Part shown: one piece after another, positions 44,142-54,176 of the stretch
Position numbering within the stretch: position 1 is the stretch's first letter
Layout of the letters: each line of letters opens with the position of its first letter
Source: a bacterium
Lineage (GTDB): Bacteria; Krumholzibacteriota; Krumholzibacteriia; LZORAL124-64-63
Length of the DNA stretch: 64,000 nt
NCBI GenBank assembly: GCA_016703265.1
Contig: JADJCK010000007.1
Coordinates: 62,001-126,000, forward strand
Direction of reading: 5' to 3'
Position numbers and translations under genes: made by a program
Notes under the pieces: model-generated
Databases searched by the model: none
What the model saw: only the letters and a program-made list of their open reading frames with translations
What the model was told of the DNA's origin: nothing

Positions 44142-47100
44142 TTACTTCAGAAGCAGCAGCTTCGAGGTCGCCATGGCGCCACCGCTGCTCACGCGGCAGT
44201 AGTACGCGCCGCTGGAGACCATGCGGCCGGCGTCATCGGTGCCGTTCCACACGGCCGTGTGCGTGGCCGCTTCCATGGTCTCGTCGACCAGGGTGCGGAC
44301 CAGGCGTCCGGCCACGTCGAAGATCTGCAGCGTCACGTGCCCGCGCACCGGCAGGTCGAACTTGATGTTCGTCACCGGATTGAACGGGTTCGGGTAGTTG
44401 CCGGCCAGGGCCAGCACACTCGGCACGGTCTCGTCATCGACGCCGGCCACGTACGGCGGCGCGTAGACGATCTGCAGGCACCACTGGTTGAGCGTGCCCG
44501 TGTCGCCGCCGGCCTGGTCAGCCACGGTCAGGCGCCACGTTCCCTGCATGTTCTGCCCGAGCAGCGAGCTCAGGTTGCCCGCGGGGGTGAAGTCGCCCGG
44601 GAACCAGCCGGTCAGGTTGTCCGTGCCGGAGCCGGTACGGTTGTGCAGGACCACGCTCGTGCCGGCGGGCGAAACCAGGGTGACCACGAGGTCGCCGCGG
44701 TAGGTGTGGGTGATGTTCGTGTAGACCTTGATGGAGCCGATGACGCCGGCCGTCAGCACGTCCATGGTGCTGTTGACGGTGGTGTTGTCGGCGATCGCCA
44801 GGGCCGGCGAGACGCACTGGTCGAGCTGCGTCGTCGAGTTCATGGCGAAGTCGACACCGGTGCGGGTCTCGCCGCTCGTCAGCGTCACGACGACGTCGGT
44901 GGAGGCGTAGCCCGCCTTCGCCGCGTGGATCGTGTAGGCGCCGGCGAACAGGCCGCTGAGCGTGTACGAGCCGTCGGCGGCCGTGGTCGTGGTGCCGCCG
45001 TTGGGCGACGCCGAGATCACGATGCCCGCATGGTTGGACTGGCCCGCCAGCAGGGCGTGACCGGTCACCGTGCAGCTGCCGATTTCCGGAGTCGTCAGCC
45101 AGAGGATCGCGTTCTCGAGCAACTGGTAGCGGCCGGCGGCGGCAGCCAGGTAGTTGAAGCAGAAGAACACGATCTGGCCGCCCTCGGGCGCCGGGTTCGG
45201 ATCGTAGGTGATCACGCTGGCGTCCGAAGCGTAGCTGGACCAGGCCAGGGGCCGGGCCGCGTCGGCCAGGGGCGCCATCGCATCGCTGTCGCCGTAGCCC
45301 GCGTAGGTCAGGTCCAGCGGCACGGCGGCGGCGTTCGGGTTGTTCAGGATGAAGGCCGCGGCGTCGTTCACCGTGATGGTGCCGGCGCTGTCGGCGTTCC
45401 AGTCGGTCGAGTGCATCACGCTGGTGGCGAAGGCGGTGTCGCCGTACTGGTCATAGCCCAGCTCGCCGCCCTCGAGCAGGATGTGCCCGCCCGTCTGCGC
45501 GAAGGCGACCAGGCCCGCCTTGAGGGCAGTGTTGGCCAGCGTCTCGGTGTTGTCACCGCAAGCCAGGATCACCAGGTCGTAGTCGTCGAAGGTCGCGGGA
45601 TCGGCCGCGGCAGCAGTGACCGACGTGACCGAGTAGCCCATCTCCTCGAGATCCAGCAGCATCTGGGCCGCACTCTTGGCGACGGGAGCGGTGTAGCCGG
45701 CAGCCAGCAGCTCGTCGTCGAGCTTGCCGCCGAACTTGGCCGCCTTGTCGGCACTCTTGGCGCCGTCGTCGATCAACAGCAGGTCGCCCGCCGTCGGGTC
45801 GAGCAGGAAGCCCTTGATGGTCTCGGGCTCCTCGATCGTGACCGGAATCGTGACCGGCTTGTGGTGCCAGGCGCGCACCTGGATGTTGTACGTGAAGTAC
45901 GGCAGCGCCGACGTCACGAACGTTCCGTCCACGCCGCTGGTCGTCTCGGTGTACAGGGAGCCGTTGTCGGAACGGTACACGCGCACCGTGCCCTGCAGGG
46001 GCTCGTTCGTCACCGAATCGAAGATGGAGCCGGAGAACACGCCGCTCGGCGCGGCAGCCAGCACCACGTCGTGCGTATTGGCGCCGTAGTTGATGAACTG
46101 GGCCGCCTCGTAGTGCAGGTAGCCGAAGTGGTCCACCACGACAGTGTAGTCGTCGACGAGGATGTCCTCGGGGGCCGACCAGGCGCCGCCGGCGCCACTG
46201 ACCACGGCGAAGACCTCGGTGAGGGTCTCGTCGAGCAGGCGCACCGTCACGCCGACCATCGGCGAACCGGCCGAGGTGACCGTGCCGGTGAGCTGGCCGT
46301 AGGCCTCGATGATGTTGAAGTTCTCGGTGTACACATTGTAGCCGCTGACCGCGATGGTGCCGGCCACGACGCCCAGGCCGGTCGGCGTCAGCGCCAGGTC
46401 GGCGGCCGTCGTCTCCAGCAGCGTCCCGTTCGGCAGGCGCGCGTACAGCGTGGCACCGGGTTCGGTCACCGACGCGTGCAGCGTGCCGGGCAGGTTCAGC
46501 GCGAAGGCATCGCTCAGGCCGATGCCGGTCGTGACCGTCAGGTCCGGAGCCGTCAGCGTGGCGGCGTTGACCGTCACCTGCTCGGTGAACAGGCGGTAAG
46601 TCTCGGCCATGTCCTGGCCGACGATGTCCAGCGTCGGGCCGTAGGCGGCGTTGACGTTGACCACGGCCACACCGGCAGCGTCGGTCAGCACCGGCGTCGT
46701 GGCGTAGTCGAGGCCCTCGGCCCAGACCGAGATGCCCGGCAGGGGCAGCGTGCCCTCGGCATTCATCACCGTGACGGTGATGGCGGTCGGGACGTTCACG
46801 TCGATCACGGTCGGGTTGATCGTCACCGTGGCGGGCACGATCACGTTGATGTCGGTGATGTACGGGATCTTGTTCTGCGCCGTCACCACGAGCTTCATGG
46901 GCACGCCGGGCGTGAGCTCGCCGAAGTAGGTGACGTCAAGGGTACCCTTGGCGTTGACGGTGCCGCAGCCCATCAGGACGCCGTTCTGGGTCAGGCCCAC
47001 GTAGCTGCCGGTGGCCGCGCCGACCGAGATCGACGTCTGGCCGACGAAGACCGTCGCCGGATGGGTCACGGTGTTCGCCGTCGGCACCAGGTAGGTGCTC

Positions 47101-48899
47101 AGGCTGGGGTCGCCCAGCAGGTTGTAGATGTTCCAGTAGTAGGTCGTGCGCGAGGAACCGGACTCGGAGACGGCCAGGTTGCCCGAGAACACGAGCGCGT
47201 CGTTGGTCACGTACCACAGGTGCTCGGCCTCGCCGGACTCGTGGAACATGCCGTCGTAGGCGCCGATGCCCGTCGCCAGGATCGGGTAGCCGGTGCCGTT
47301 GATCTGGCTCGAGGCGTGGAAGCCGACGCCCCACCAGTAGTCCTCGTCCCAGTAGGTCGAGTTCGAGGCGCCGATGTAGCCCACGGCGCCCTTGTTGGCG
47401 GCGCGCAGGAAGGTCTCGCCGAAGCACTCGGCGTAGTCGTAGGTCGACGTGAGGCAGCAGTTGCCGATGGCCAGCGTCGGCTTGCCGACGTTCGTCATCG
47501 CGTTGATGTTCGCCTGCGTCATCGTCGGGTCGGCCCAGCTGGTCTCGCTGCCGTGGGCCGTGTAGTTGATGATCGACACACCGTCGTTGACCGTCTGGAT
47601 GACGGCGGCCTCGACCGCGCCGTTCGAGGCGGGGTAGAGCCAGGTGTTGCTGGTGATGCCGTGCGCGGCGTTGAAGTAGTTGTTCGTGCCGTAGTTGATC
47701 TGGCCGTTGCCGTGGGTCGCGGCGTAGGTGCCGTCCACGCCGGCCATCATCGTCACGCGGTTCAGGTAGCTGGGATCCGGCATCGTGAACTGGTCGTACA
47801 TCATCGTCTTGTCGAGCTGGGCCTGCAGCTGCGTCGGGTTGGTGGCGCTGAAGCGGCCGTAGTACATGTCGGGGATCAGGTCCGCGTCGACCGCGCAGTA
47901 GGGGCGGTCGGTGGCGTCGCCGGCCTCGGAGTAGGTCGGCAGCTCGGCCACGTCGCCGACGAACAGCACGAAGCTGGGCGCGGGCAGTTCCGGGGTGGCG
48001 TTATTGTAGAGGCCGTTCAGGTAGGCCTCGATGGACGTGGTCGTGGTGCCCACCGCGGGCGTGCCGGTCACGGCCATGATGACGCGGAAGCCGCGCTGCG
48101 TCTTCCAGGCCACGAAGTCGGCCATCTGGCTGGCGAACGCGGGCGGGGTCACGATGACCATGGTCACGACGTCGCCCACGCGGTCGGGATACGCGTCGTG
48201 GAAGGCCTTCGTGCCGGCCATGCCGGCATAGAGGCTCTCGAAGAACGGGCTGTAGGTGCGGGCGATCAGGTCGGTGGCGTAGGACTTGTCGACATTGTCG
48301 AAGGCGACGTCGACGTCCATGCTGGTGACGACTTCGATCTCGTTCTCGGTCGGGAACCAGGTCACCGGCGCGATTTCCAGGCGCGCGAAGTCCATGGCCC
48401 GCAGGCGGCCCTGCGGCAGGATCGTGGCCGGCTCGCGGCTGACGACCTTCTGCATGTAGGCGGCCATGTCCTGCACGAAGGGCAGGTTGTCCAGGTCGGC
48501 GCTCTTGGAGACGCTGGGCTGGGCGGGGAAGATCGGGCGCGTGATGCCGTAGTCGGCCAGTTTCACGCGGGTGGTCACCACGTTGCGCACGCTGACGCGC
48601 GCGGTCGCGCCGGCAGGCACCGCCACCAGGCGGTTCATCTGCGGCAACTCGGGTGCCCCTTCGATCATCGAACTGTGGAAGCCCGGGATCGCCAGGCGGG
48701 TGAAGACGCCGCTCTTGGTGGCGATGTCGGTGGCCTCGAGCTCGCCCACTTGCACGTGGAAGCTCAGGCCGGTGCCTTTCTCGGCGGTGACGGCGAGCGC
48801 CGAGGCCTGGTCGCTGACCTTGATCGGCGCGGCGACGGCCAGGGTGGCCGAAAGCGCGATCAGCGCCAGCATGAGAGACAGCAATCTCCTGCGCAGCAT
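44142..48899 (-). CDS. Gingipain-type C25 peptidase with P-domain and FlgD-like tail
   Basis: ATG 48899 follows GGGGAG; the signal peptide is MLRRRLLSLMLALIALSATL. The 1585-residue protein has a C25 propeptide-like region (GFHSSMIEGAPELPQMNRLV). A caspase-like catalytic domain follows, with the catalytic His in INYTAHGSETSW (about residue 445) and Cys in AIGNCCLTSTYDYAE (about residue 479), spaced as in gingipains. Next are Ig-like and carboxypeptidase-regulatory repeats, a region containing GDLLLIDDGAKS that resembles a glutamine-amidotransferase-like fold, and a proprotein-convertase P domain (TYRGDLVVTLVSPAGTSVVL). The end is a FlgD-type tail (GNYPNPFNPVTNIKFDLPVR...KLLLLK). It should be a secreted or surface protease, with cleavage after Arg or Lys as in the family. 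Confidence 0.88.
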   Translation of the reverse strand: MLRRRLLSLMLALIALSATLAVAAPIKVSDQASALAVTAEKGTGLSFHVQVGELEATDIATKSGVFTRLAIPGFHSSMIEGAPELPQMNRLVAVPAGATARVSVRNVVTTRVKLADYGITRPIFPAQPSVSKSADLDNLPFVQDMAAYMQKVVSREPATILPQGRLRAMDFARLEIAPVTWFPTENEIEVVTSMDVDVAFDNVDKSYATDLIARTYSPFFESLYAGMAGTKAFHDAYPDRVGDVVTMVIVTPPAFASQMADFVAWKTQRGFRVIMAVTGTPAVGTTTTSIEAYLNGLYNNATPELPAPSFVLFVGDVAELPTYSEAGDATDRPYCAVDADLIPDMYYGRFSATNPTQLQAQLDKTMMYDQFTMPDPSYLNRVTMMAGVDGTYAATHGNGQINYGTNNYFNAAHGITSNTWLYPASNGAVEAAVIQTVNDGVSIINYTAHGSETSWADPTMTQANINAMTNVGKPTLAIGNCCLTSTYDYAECFGETFLRAANKGAVGYIGASNSTYWDEDYWWGVGFHASSQINGTGYPILATGIGAYDGMFHESGEAEHLWYVTNDALVFSGNLAVSESGSSRTTYYWNIYNLLGDPSLSTYLVPTANTVTHPATVFVGQTSISVGAATGSYVGLTQNGVLMGCGTVNAKGTLDVTYFGELTPGVPMKLVVTAQNKIPYITDINVIVPATVTINPTVIDVNVPTAITVTVMNAEGTLPLPGISVWAEGLDYATTPVLTDAAGVAVVNVNAAYGPTLDIVGQDMAETYRLFTEQVTVNAATLTAPDLTVTTGIGLSDAFALNLPGTLHASVTEPGATLYARLPNGTLLETTAADLALTPTGLGVVAGTIAVSGYNVYTENFNIIEAYGQLTGTVTSAGSPMVGVTVRLLDETLTEVFAVVSGAGGAWSAPEDILVDDYTVVVDHFGYLHYEAAQFINYGANTHDVVLAAAPSGVFSGSIFDSVTNEPLQGTVRVYRSDNGSLYTETTSGVDGTFVTSALPYFTYNIQVRAWHHKPVTIPVTIEEPETIKGFLLDPTAGDLLLIDDGAKSADKAAKFGGKLDDELLAAGYTAPVAKSAAQMLLDLEEMGYSVTSVTAAAADPATFDDYDLVILACGDNTETLANTALKAGLVAFAQTGGHILLEGGELGYDQYGDTAFATSVMHSTDWNADSAGTITVNDAAAFILNNPNAAAVPLDLTYAGYGDSDAMAPLADAARPLAWSSYASDASVITYDPNPAPEGGQIVFFCFNYLAAAAGRYQLLENAILWLTTPEIGSCTVTGHALLAGQSNHAGIVISASPNGGTTTTAADGSYTLSGLFAGAYTIHAAKAGYASTDVVVTLTSGETRTGVDFAMNSTTQLDQCVSPALAIADNTTVNSTMDVLTAGVIGSIKVYTNITHTYRGDLVVTLVSPAGTSVVLHNRTGSGTDNLTGWFPGDFTPAGNLSSLLGQNMQGTWRLTVADQAGGDTGTLNQWCLQIVYAPPYVAGVDDETVPSVLALAGNYPNPFNPVTNIKFDLPVRGHVTLQIFDVAGRLVRTLVDETMEAATHTAVWNGTDDAGRMVSSGAYYCRVSSGGAMATSKLLLLK

Positions 48900-49373
48900 G
48901 TTTCCACTCCCCTGTATCACACGACCCCCACAGGCCGAAACGACACGCCGCACACCTGGTGCACTGCGCGTCGCGGGACGCCTCCAGCCGGACCCGGCCT
49001 GCGCTGGTCCGACCTGTCAATGCTATCACGTCTTGGATATGCAAAGAAAGAATCAACTAGCGACTTTTTGCTGTTTTGTCTCGCGAGTCCGCGACACTCA
49101 GGACCACTGCGGCAATAATCGCACGATATCAAATATGAGGAAAAGCGTTACAATTAGGGACGATTCCGTGATGGCTGCGCCGACCCGGGTGCGCCTCGCT
49201 GCCGAAGCACCCGCGCGACTTTCCGGTTTGAGTTTGGCTTTTTGTCATGACCTACCGGTGCGCCGGTGATATGATAGCCATCGTTCAGGCGTCCCGGTGG
49301 CGCGGCCGGCGGGCCGCTGCAACGCCGGATTCCACCCCGTCTGCGGGCGCAGCCAGGCGCCCGGCGAGGCAAC
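48900..49373. promoter_or_regulatory. Divergent regulatory region between two exoprotein genes
   Basis: This 474-bp spacer has an AT-rich core (49040-49170) unlike the GC-rich genes around it. A minus-strand TTGTAA-N16-TGATAT near 49125-49155 could drive the C25 peptidase gene. A plus-strand -10-like TATGAT (about 49270) lies about 100 bp before the 49374 gene, but its -35 is poorly spaced. No open frame here looks coding. Confidence 0.35.
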
Positions 49374-50768
49374 ATGCACGCAAGTCTTCGTCTTTTCTGT
49401 CTTCGTCTGTTCTGCTGGTGCGCCCTCCTGGTGCTGCCGGCCGGCGCCGCCGATGCGGCCACCCGCTCCTTCACCTTCACGGCCGCCGACCAGGGCGCCG
49501 TGACCGGTCTTTCGGTCGTCACCGCCTTCACCACGACCGTGCGCAACACGGGCACCGTCACCGACACCTACACGGTCACGACGGTCAAGGAGATGCCTGC
49601 CGCCTGGAGCTGCTCGCTCTGCGAAGGCACCATCTGCTACCCGCCCTTCATCCAGCAGATCTCCTTCAACCTGGCGCCCGGTTCCGAGACCAACGTGGAC
49701 ATCGACCTGACGCCCCTGGCGGTCGAAGGCGCCGGCGTGGCGCACGTCACCGTGGCCAGCCAGGGTGACCCCTCGCTGGTGAGCTCGCGGGAGTTCCGTG
49801 TCGTCACGACAGGCGTGGAGGTGCTGCTGGTCGACGGCGACGGCGGCCAGTCGCTCGAGGACTTCTATGCGCCGGCGCTGGCTTCGGGCGATGTGACCTG
49901 GGCGCGCTGGCCGCGCGACGAGGCCGGCATCCTGACGTCGCCCGAGCTGGATGGCTTCACGGGGGTGATCTGGTTCGGCGAGGCGATGGAGCCGGCACTG
50001 GACGAAGCCGACCGCTCGGCCCTTGCCTACTACGTGCAGCACGGCGGCACGCTGCTGCTGTGTGGCCAGGACCTGGCCTGGCAGGCGTGCAGCCCGGCCA
50101 GCCCGTGGTACTCGTCGCAGGCCGCGGCCTGGTTCCAGGTCGTGCTGGGCACCGCCTACGCCGCGGACGCCACCGGCGCGGTCGAAGTGGCCGCGTTGCC
50201 CGCGGCCCCGTTCGGGAGCAACTGGTTCAGCGGCACCCTGAACGGCGCCGGCGGCGCCGGCAACAGCACCAGCCCCGACGCCCTGACGGCCGTCGGTGCC
50301 GGCGCGCTGGCACAGACGTATCGCAATGGGAATTGGGCCGCCGTGACCTCCACCTGGGGAGCGGGGCGCTCGTTGTTCTGCGGCTACGCCGTCGAGTCGC
50401 TCGGCGCCTCGGAGGCTTCGCTGTTCCTGCACGGTTTCCTGGACTGGGCGCTGGGGCGGGCCAGCGGCGTGGATGACGTGGTGCCTGCGGCACCGGGCGG
50501 CACGCTGGCCGTGGCGCCGAACCCGTTCAATCCGTCGACGACACTGCGCTTCCATCTGGCCGCCTCGGGCACCGTGCAGGCAGAGATCTGCGACCTGGGC
50601 GGCAGGGTCGTCCGTCGCCTGGCGCGCGGCGTGATGGCGGCAGGACCGGTGGTCCTGGCCTGGGACGGCCGCGACGACGCGGGCTTCCCGCTGCCGTCGG
50701 GCGTCTATGTGGCGCGCGTGACGGGCGCCGGCCCGGCGCGCACGGCGAAACTGGTTCTGGCAAAGTAG
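49374..50768 (+). CDS. Secreted protein with FlgD-like tail
   Basis: The 464-residue protein has a Cys-rich signal region (LRLFCLRLFCWCALLVLPAG, cleaved near ADA). An Ig-like domain with a Cys cluster follows (WSCSLCEGTICYPPFIQQIS). Then comes an alpha/beta domain starting VEVLLVDGDGGQSLEDFYAP, resembling glutamine-amidotransferase-like folds (HGGTLLLCGQDLAW). The tail is VAPNPFNPSTTLRFHLAASG...TAKLVLAK. The function is unknown. It is followed 42 bp later by another tailed exoprotein gene. Confidence 0.75.
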   Translation: MHASLRLFCLRLFCWCALLVLPAGAADAATRSFTFTAADQGAVTGLSVVTAFTTTVRNTGTVTDTYTVTTVKEMPAAWSCSLCEGTICYPPFIQQISFNLAPGSETNVDIDLTPLAVEGAGVAHVTVASQGDPSLVSSREFRVVTTGVEVLLVDGDGGQSLEDFYAPALASGDVTWARWPRDEAGILTSPELDGFTGVIWFGEAMEPALDEADRSALAYYVQHGGTLLLCGQDLAWQACSPASPWYSSQAAAWFQVVLGTAYAADATGAVEVAALPAAPFGSNWFSGTLNGAGGAGNSTSPDALTAVGAGALAQTYRNGNWAAVTSTWGAGRSLFCGYAVESLGASEASLFLHGFLDWALGRASGVDDVVPAAPGGTLAVAPNPFNPSTTLRFHLAASGTVQAEICDLGGRVVRRLARGVMAAGPVVLAWDGRDDAGFPLPSGVYVARVTGAGPARTAKLVLAK

Positions 50769-50810
50769 GGAACGAACCTGCAGGTGGCTCGCGGAGCCGG
50801 GGACGGTCGC

Positions 50811-52516
50811 ATGAACTACAGGGAATCGACTTCAAGGGAATCGCTTTTGCGTTGGCGGCGTCGACGGCGCTGCTGGCCGCGCTGCCGGCAACGGCGGCGG
50901 TGCCGACCATCGCCTGGAACCAGCGCCATGACGGCGGCGGGCAGTTCAATGACGACGGCTGGTGCACGGTCGTCGACCCGGCCGGCGACGTGATCGTGGC
51001 CGGCGAGTCGGCCGACGGCATCGAGGGCATCGACCTGTGCATCCGCAAGCTGGACCGCCAGGACGGCCACCAGCTGTGGCAGGCGCGCTACCAGGGGTAC
51101 GACGCGAAGGACGTGACCGTTGCGGACATCACCTGGGACACGGCCGGCCAGTTGCTCGTCGCGGGCTACATCCGCGGCTGCGTTGGCTGAGGCCAGGGTG
51201 ATGACGTCGTCGTCCTGAAGGTCGACGGCGCGACCGGAGAGGTTCTCTGGTCCCGGCTTTACCAGGGTTCGGCTGGGCTCGATGAAGCGGCGCTGGCGGT
51301 GGCGGGCGACGCGGCGGGAGACGTGTATATCGCCGGGCGGGTCTCCGTGGCCGGCCAGGGCGTGCAGATGCTGGCGATGAAGCTGGACGGCGGCAACGGC
51401 ACCATCGACTGGATGGAAATTCGCGGCGGGGCTGCCGGCGCCGACGACATCGCCTGGGACGTTGTCGTGGGTCCGGACGGCAACCCGGTCTTCAGCGGGC
51501 ACACCATCGAGGCGGGCAACGTCGCGCGCTGCCTGACACGCAAGCTCGCGGCGGCCACCGGCGCCATGGTCTGGGAAGCGGTCACGACGGGTGCGCTGGC
51601 CGACATCGTCTCGCGCAGCGCCTGGCTGGCGGTGGGGCAGGACGGCGACATCCTGATGGCCCAGCGCGGCTACTCGACCACGAACGGCTACGACATCCTC
51701 ACGGCGCGCTACGACGAGGCCGACGGTCACGCCGTGTGGCGCGCGCGCTACGACGGGCCCACGCACGGCGGCGACGATCCCCGCGCCATGGTGCTGACGA
51801 CGACTGGCGACCTGGTCGTGGCCGGCGTGCAGGACACCTGGTGGAACTACAACTTCATGACCATCAGGTTCTCGGGCGCCACCGGCGCCGTGGTCTGGCA
51901 GGCGCCGGCCTACAACGGCCCCCCCGGCTGGTACGACGTGGCGACGGCCGTCTGCGAGGGCCCCGGCGGACTGATCATCACGACCGGTCTGAGCGACGGC
52001 ACGGGCACGAGCTGGGACATCGCCACCGTGGGCTACGACGGCGCCACGGGCCAGCAGCAGTGGGTGCTGCGCCAGGACGGCCCGTCCAGCCAGAGCGACG
52101 AGCCGCGCGCCGTGACGGCGGGCGGCGGTCGCGTGTTCGTCACCGGTTACGTGTACGCCGCCACCACGGGCAAGGACTGGGTGACCCTGGCCTACGACCT
52201 GGGCCTGTCGAGCCCCGTGCCCCCGCTGGTGGCCCGAGGTCCCGCGACTCTCGCCGCCCCGTGGCCGAACCCCTTCAACCCCAGCACCACGGTGGCCTTC
52301 GACCTGGCCGCACCTGCCAACGTGCGCCTGGCCGTGCACAGCCTCGACGGCGCCCTGGTGCGCCAGCTGTTCACCGGCGCGGCGCCGGCGGGTCGCACCG
52401 CCCTGGTGTGGGACGGCCGCGACGCGGAAGGCCGCTCCGTCGCCACCGGCACCTACGCCGTGCGCCTATCAACCAACAACACGACCGACATCCGCCTGAT
52501 CACGCTCTTGAAGTAG
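50811..52516 (+). CDS. Secreted beta-propeller-like protein with FlgD tail, interrupted by a frameshift and an in-frame TGA
   Basis: ATG 50811 gives MNY, and adding one C near 50819 (aactaccaggga) gives MNYQGIDFKGIAFALAASTA, a normal signal peptide; without it the first frame starts at TTG 50852. Repeats of about 55 residues follow (DLVVAGVQDTW, DDVVVLKVDGATGEVLWSRL), resembling SBBP/PQQ-type propeller blades. A TGA at 51188-51190 interrupts GCVG-stop-GQGDDVVVLK in the same frame; coding continues to 52516. The tail is AAPWPNPFNPSTTVAFDLAA...LITLLK. The TGA may be a sequence error, a true nonsense mutation or, less likely, Sec (CVGU). Confidence 0.7.
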
Positions 52517-52539
52517 GAAGCTCCTGCTCCGTGGAGCGC

Positions 52540-52629
52540 GGGAGAGCGTCACACAAATGATCCGGCGGGCAATCCGCAGCGCCAAAGGCGCGAGGACAGC
52601 CCGCCGGATCATTTGTGTGACGCTCTCCC
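52540..52629. repeat. 31-bp perfect inverted repeat, bidirectional hairpin
   Basis: Positions 52540-52570 are the exact reverse complement of 52599-52629. The 28-base centre itself contains GCGCC-AAA-GGCGC. Flanking AAGCTCCTG (52518-52526) and CAGGAGCTT (from about 52642) extend the symmetry imperfectly. It lies between convergent genes, so it could terminate both, but a perfect 31-bp stem is far longer than the 10-12-bp terminators elsewhere here. It could be a small mobile palindromic element. Confidence 0.85.
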
Positions 52630-52639
52630 ACCCAACGGC

Positions 52640-53899
52640 TCAGGAGCTTTTCTCACTCCAGACCGCGATCAGGTGCACGATGGTGTCGGAAGCCAGCTCC
52701 ATGTCCTTCACGCACACCCACTCGCCGTACCCGTGGAAGTCCTGCTCGCCGGTGAAGATGTTCGGCGTGGGCAGGCCCTTGGCCGAGAGCACGGCGCCGT
52801 CGGTGCCGCCGCGGATCAGGCCGAGGATCGGCGACATGCCCGCCCGCTTGACGGCCTCGAGCGCGTACTCCATCGCCCGCGGCTCCTTCGAGATGTCGTA
52901 CTTCATGTTGCGGTAGTATTCCTTGATCTCGACGCGGCACGAGGAACCGGGCCACTGCGCGCAGGCCTGCTCGGCCCAGCCGCGGATGCGGTCGGCCTTC
53001 GGCTTCAGTTCCGCCAGCTCGAAATCGCGGATCAGCAGCGTCACTTCCGTCTCGCTGCAGTTGCCCTTGATCGCGATGGGGTGGATGTAGCCCTCGCGGC
53101 CGCTGGTCGTCTCGGGCGCGCCTTCGCGCGGAATCAGCGCCAGGAACGAGCCGGCCACCTTCACCGAGGCGATCATCTTGTCCTTCGCGTATCCGGGATG
53201 GATGTCGCGCCCGACGAACGTGACGATGGCGCTGTCGGCGCAGAACGTCTCGTTCTCGACCTCGCCGCGCCGGCCGCCGTCCATGGTGTAGGCCACCTTC
53301 GCGCCGAACTTCTCCACGTTGAAATGCTTGACCCCGCCGCCGACTTCCTCGTCGGGCGTGAAGGCGACCTTCACCGGGCCGTGCCGGAAATCGGGGTTCT
53401 CGACGATCCGCGTCAGCGCATCGAGGATCTCGGCGATGCCCGCCTTGTCGTCGGCGCCCAGCAGCGTGGTGCCGTCGGCGGTGATGATGGTCTGGCCGAT
53501 GCACTCCTGCAGATAGGGGTTCTCGGCGGCGACGATCTTCTTCCCGTTCTTCGGCAGGGCGATGTCCTTGCCGTCGTAGTTCGGATGGAAGGTGGGCACC
53601 ACGTTCTCGCCCGACACGTCGGGATAGGTGTCCATGTGGGCGATGAAGGCGATGACCGGCACCTTCTCGCAGCCCGGCGTGGCCGGCAGCGTGGCCGTGA
53701 CGTAGCAGTGTTCGTCGAAGGCCGCGTCGCTCAGGCCCAGGGCCTGCAGCTCGGCCACCAGCACGCGGGCCAGGTCGAACTGCCGGGCGGTGGACGGATA
53801 GGTCTCGGACGACTCGCTGCTGGTCGTGTGGATCTTCGCGTAGGTGACGAACCGGTCGACCAGGCCGGGGAAAGGCGAGCCGGGCTTGCGCTGGAGCAT
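52640..53899 (-). CDS. pepT: Peptidase T (tripeptide aminopeptidase)
   Basis: The 419-residue M20 metallopeptidase has the zinc motifs IAFIAHMDTYPDVSG and TTLLGADDKAGIAEILDAL, and FTPDEEVGGGVKHF with the catalytic Glu. RDIHPGYAKDKM and IRGGTDGAVLSAKGLPTPN are diagnostic of PepT. It removes N-terminal residues from tripeptides in the cytoplasm. It is divergent from an OPT oligopeptide transporter gene, a sensible functional neighbour. Confidence 0.95.
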   Translation of the reverse strand: MLQRKPGSPFPGLVDRFVTYAKIHTTSSESSETYPSTARQFDLARVLVAELQALGLSDAAFDEHCYVTATLPATPGCEKVPVIAFIAHMDTYPDVSGENVVPTFHPNYDGKDIALPKNGKKIVAAENPYLQECIGQTIITADGTTLLGADDKAGIAEILDALTRIVENPDFRHGPVKVAFTPDEEVGGGVKHFNVEKFGAKVAYTMDGGRRGEVENETFCADSAIVTFVGRDIHPGYAKDKMIASVKVAGSFLALIPREGAPETTSGREGYIHPIAIKGNCSETEVTLLIRDFELAELKPKADRIRGWAEQACAQWPGSSCRVEIKEYYRNMKYDISKEPRAMEYALEAVKRAGMSPILGLIRGGTDGAVLSAKGLPTPNIFTGEQDFHGYGEWVCVKDMELASDTIVHLIAVWSEKSS

Positions 53900-54176
53900 G
53901 GGAGGCCTCCACGGAGGGTGGGGGGTGTGTGCTTGTCGGGCGCCGGGGCGGGATCATAGTGCGCCATCGCCGCAGCCGGGGCAAGGGGCCGGCTGCAGCC
54001 GGGGATCAGGACCGGAGGGGTCTGAATCCGGCCGTTCGGGAACCGACACCGGGCGCCAACGGTTCCTTGTCCTTTTGGCCCCAGAATGTTACGGTCCGCC
54101 CCGGCGCCGCCCCCCCGCGGCGCGCCGGGCGCCCGGTCCCAGCCGGCTGCGCCCGCCACCCATCGCGGAGGTTTTC

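Noticed and set aside
44259..49118. 1619-codon plus-strand open frame opposite the C25 peptidase
   Set aside because: It is antisense to a gene with signal peptide, catalytic motifs and sorting tail; the translation is Arg/Gly/His-rich with no domain logic, as expected from a GC-rich shadow frame.
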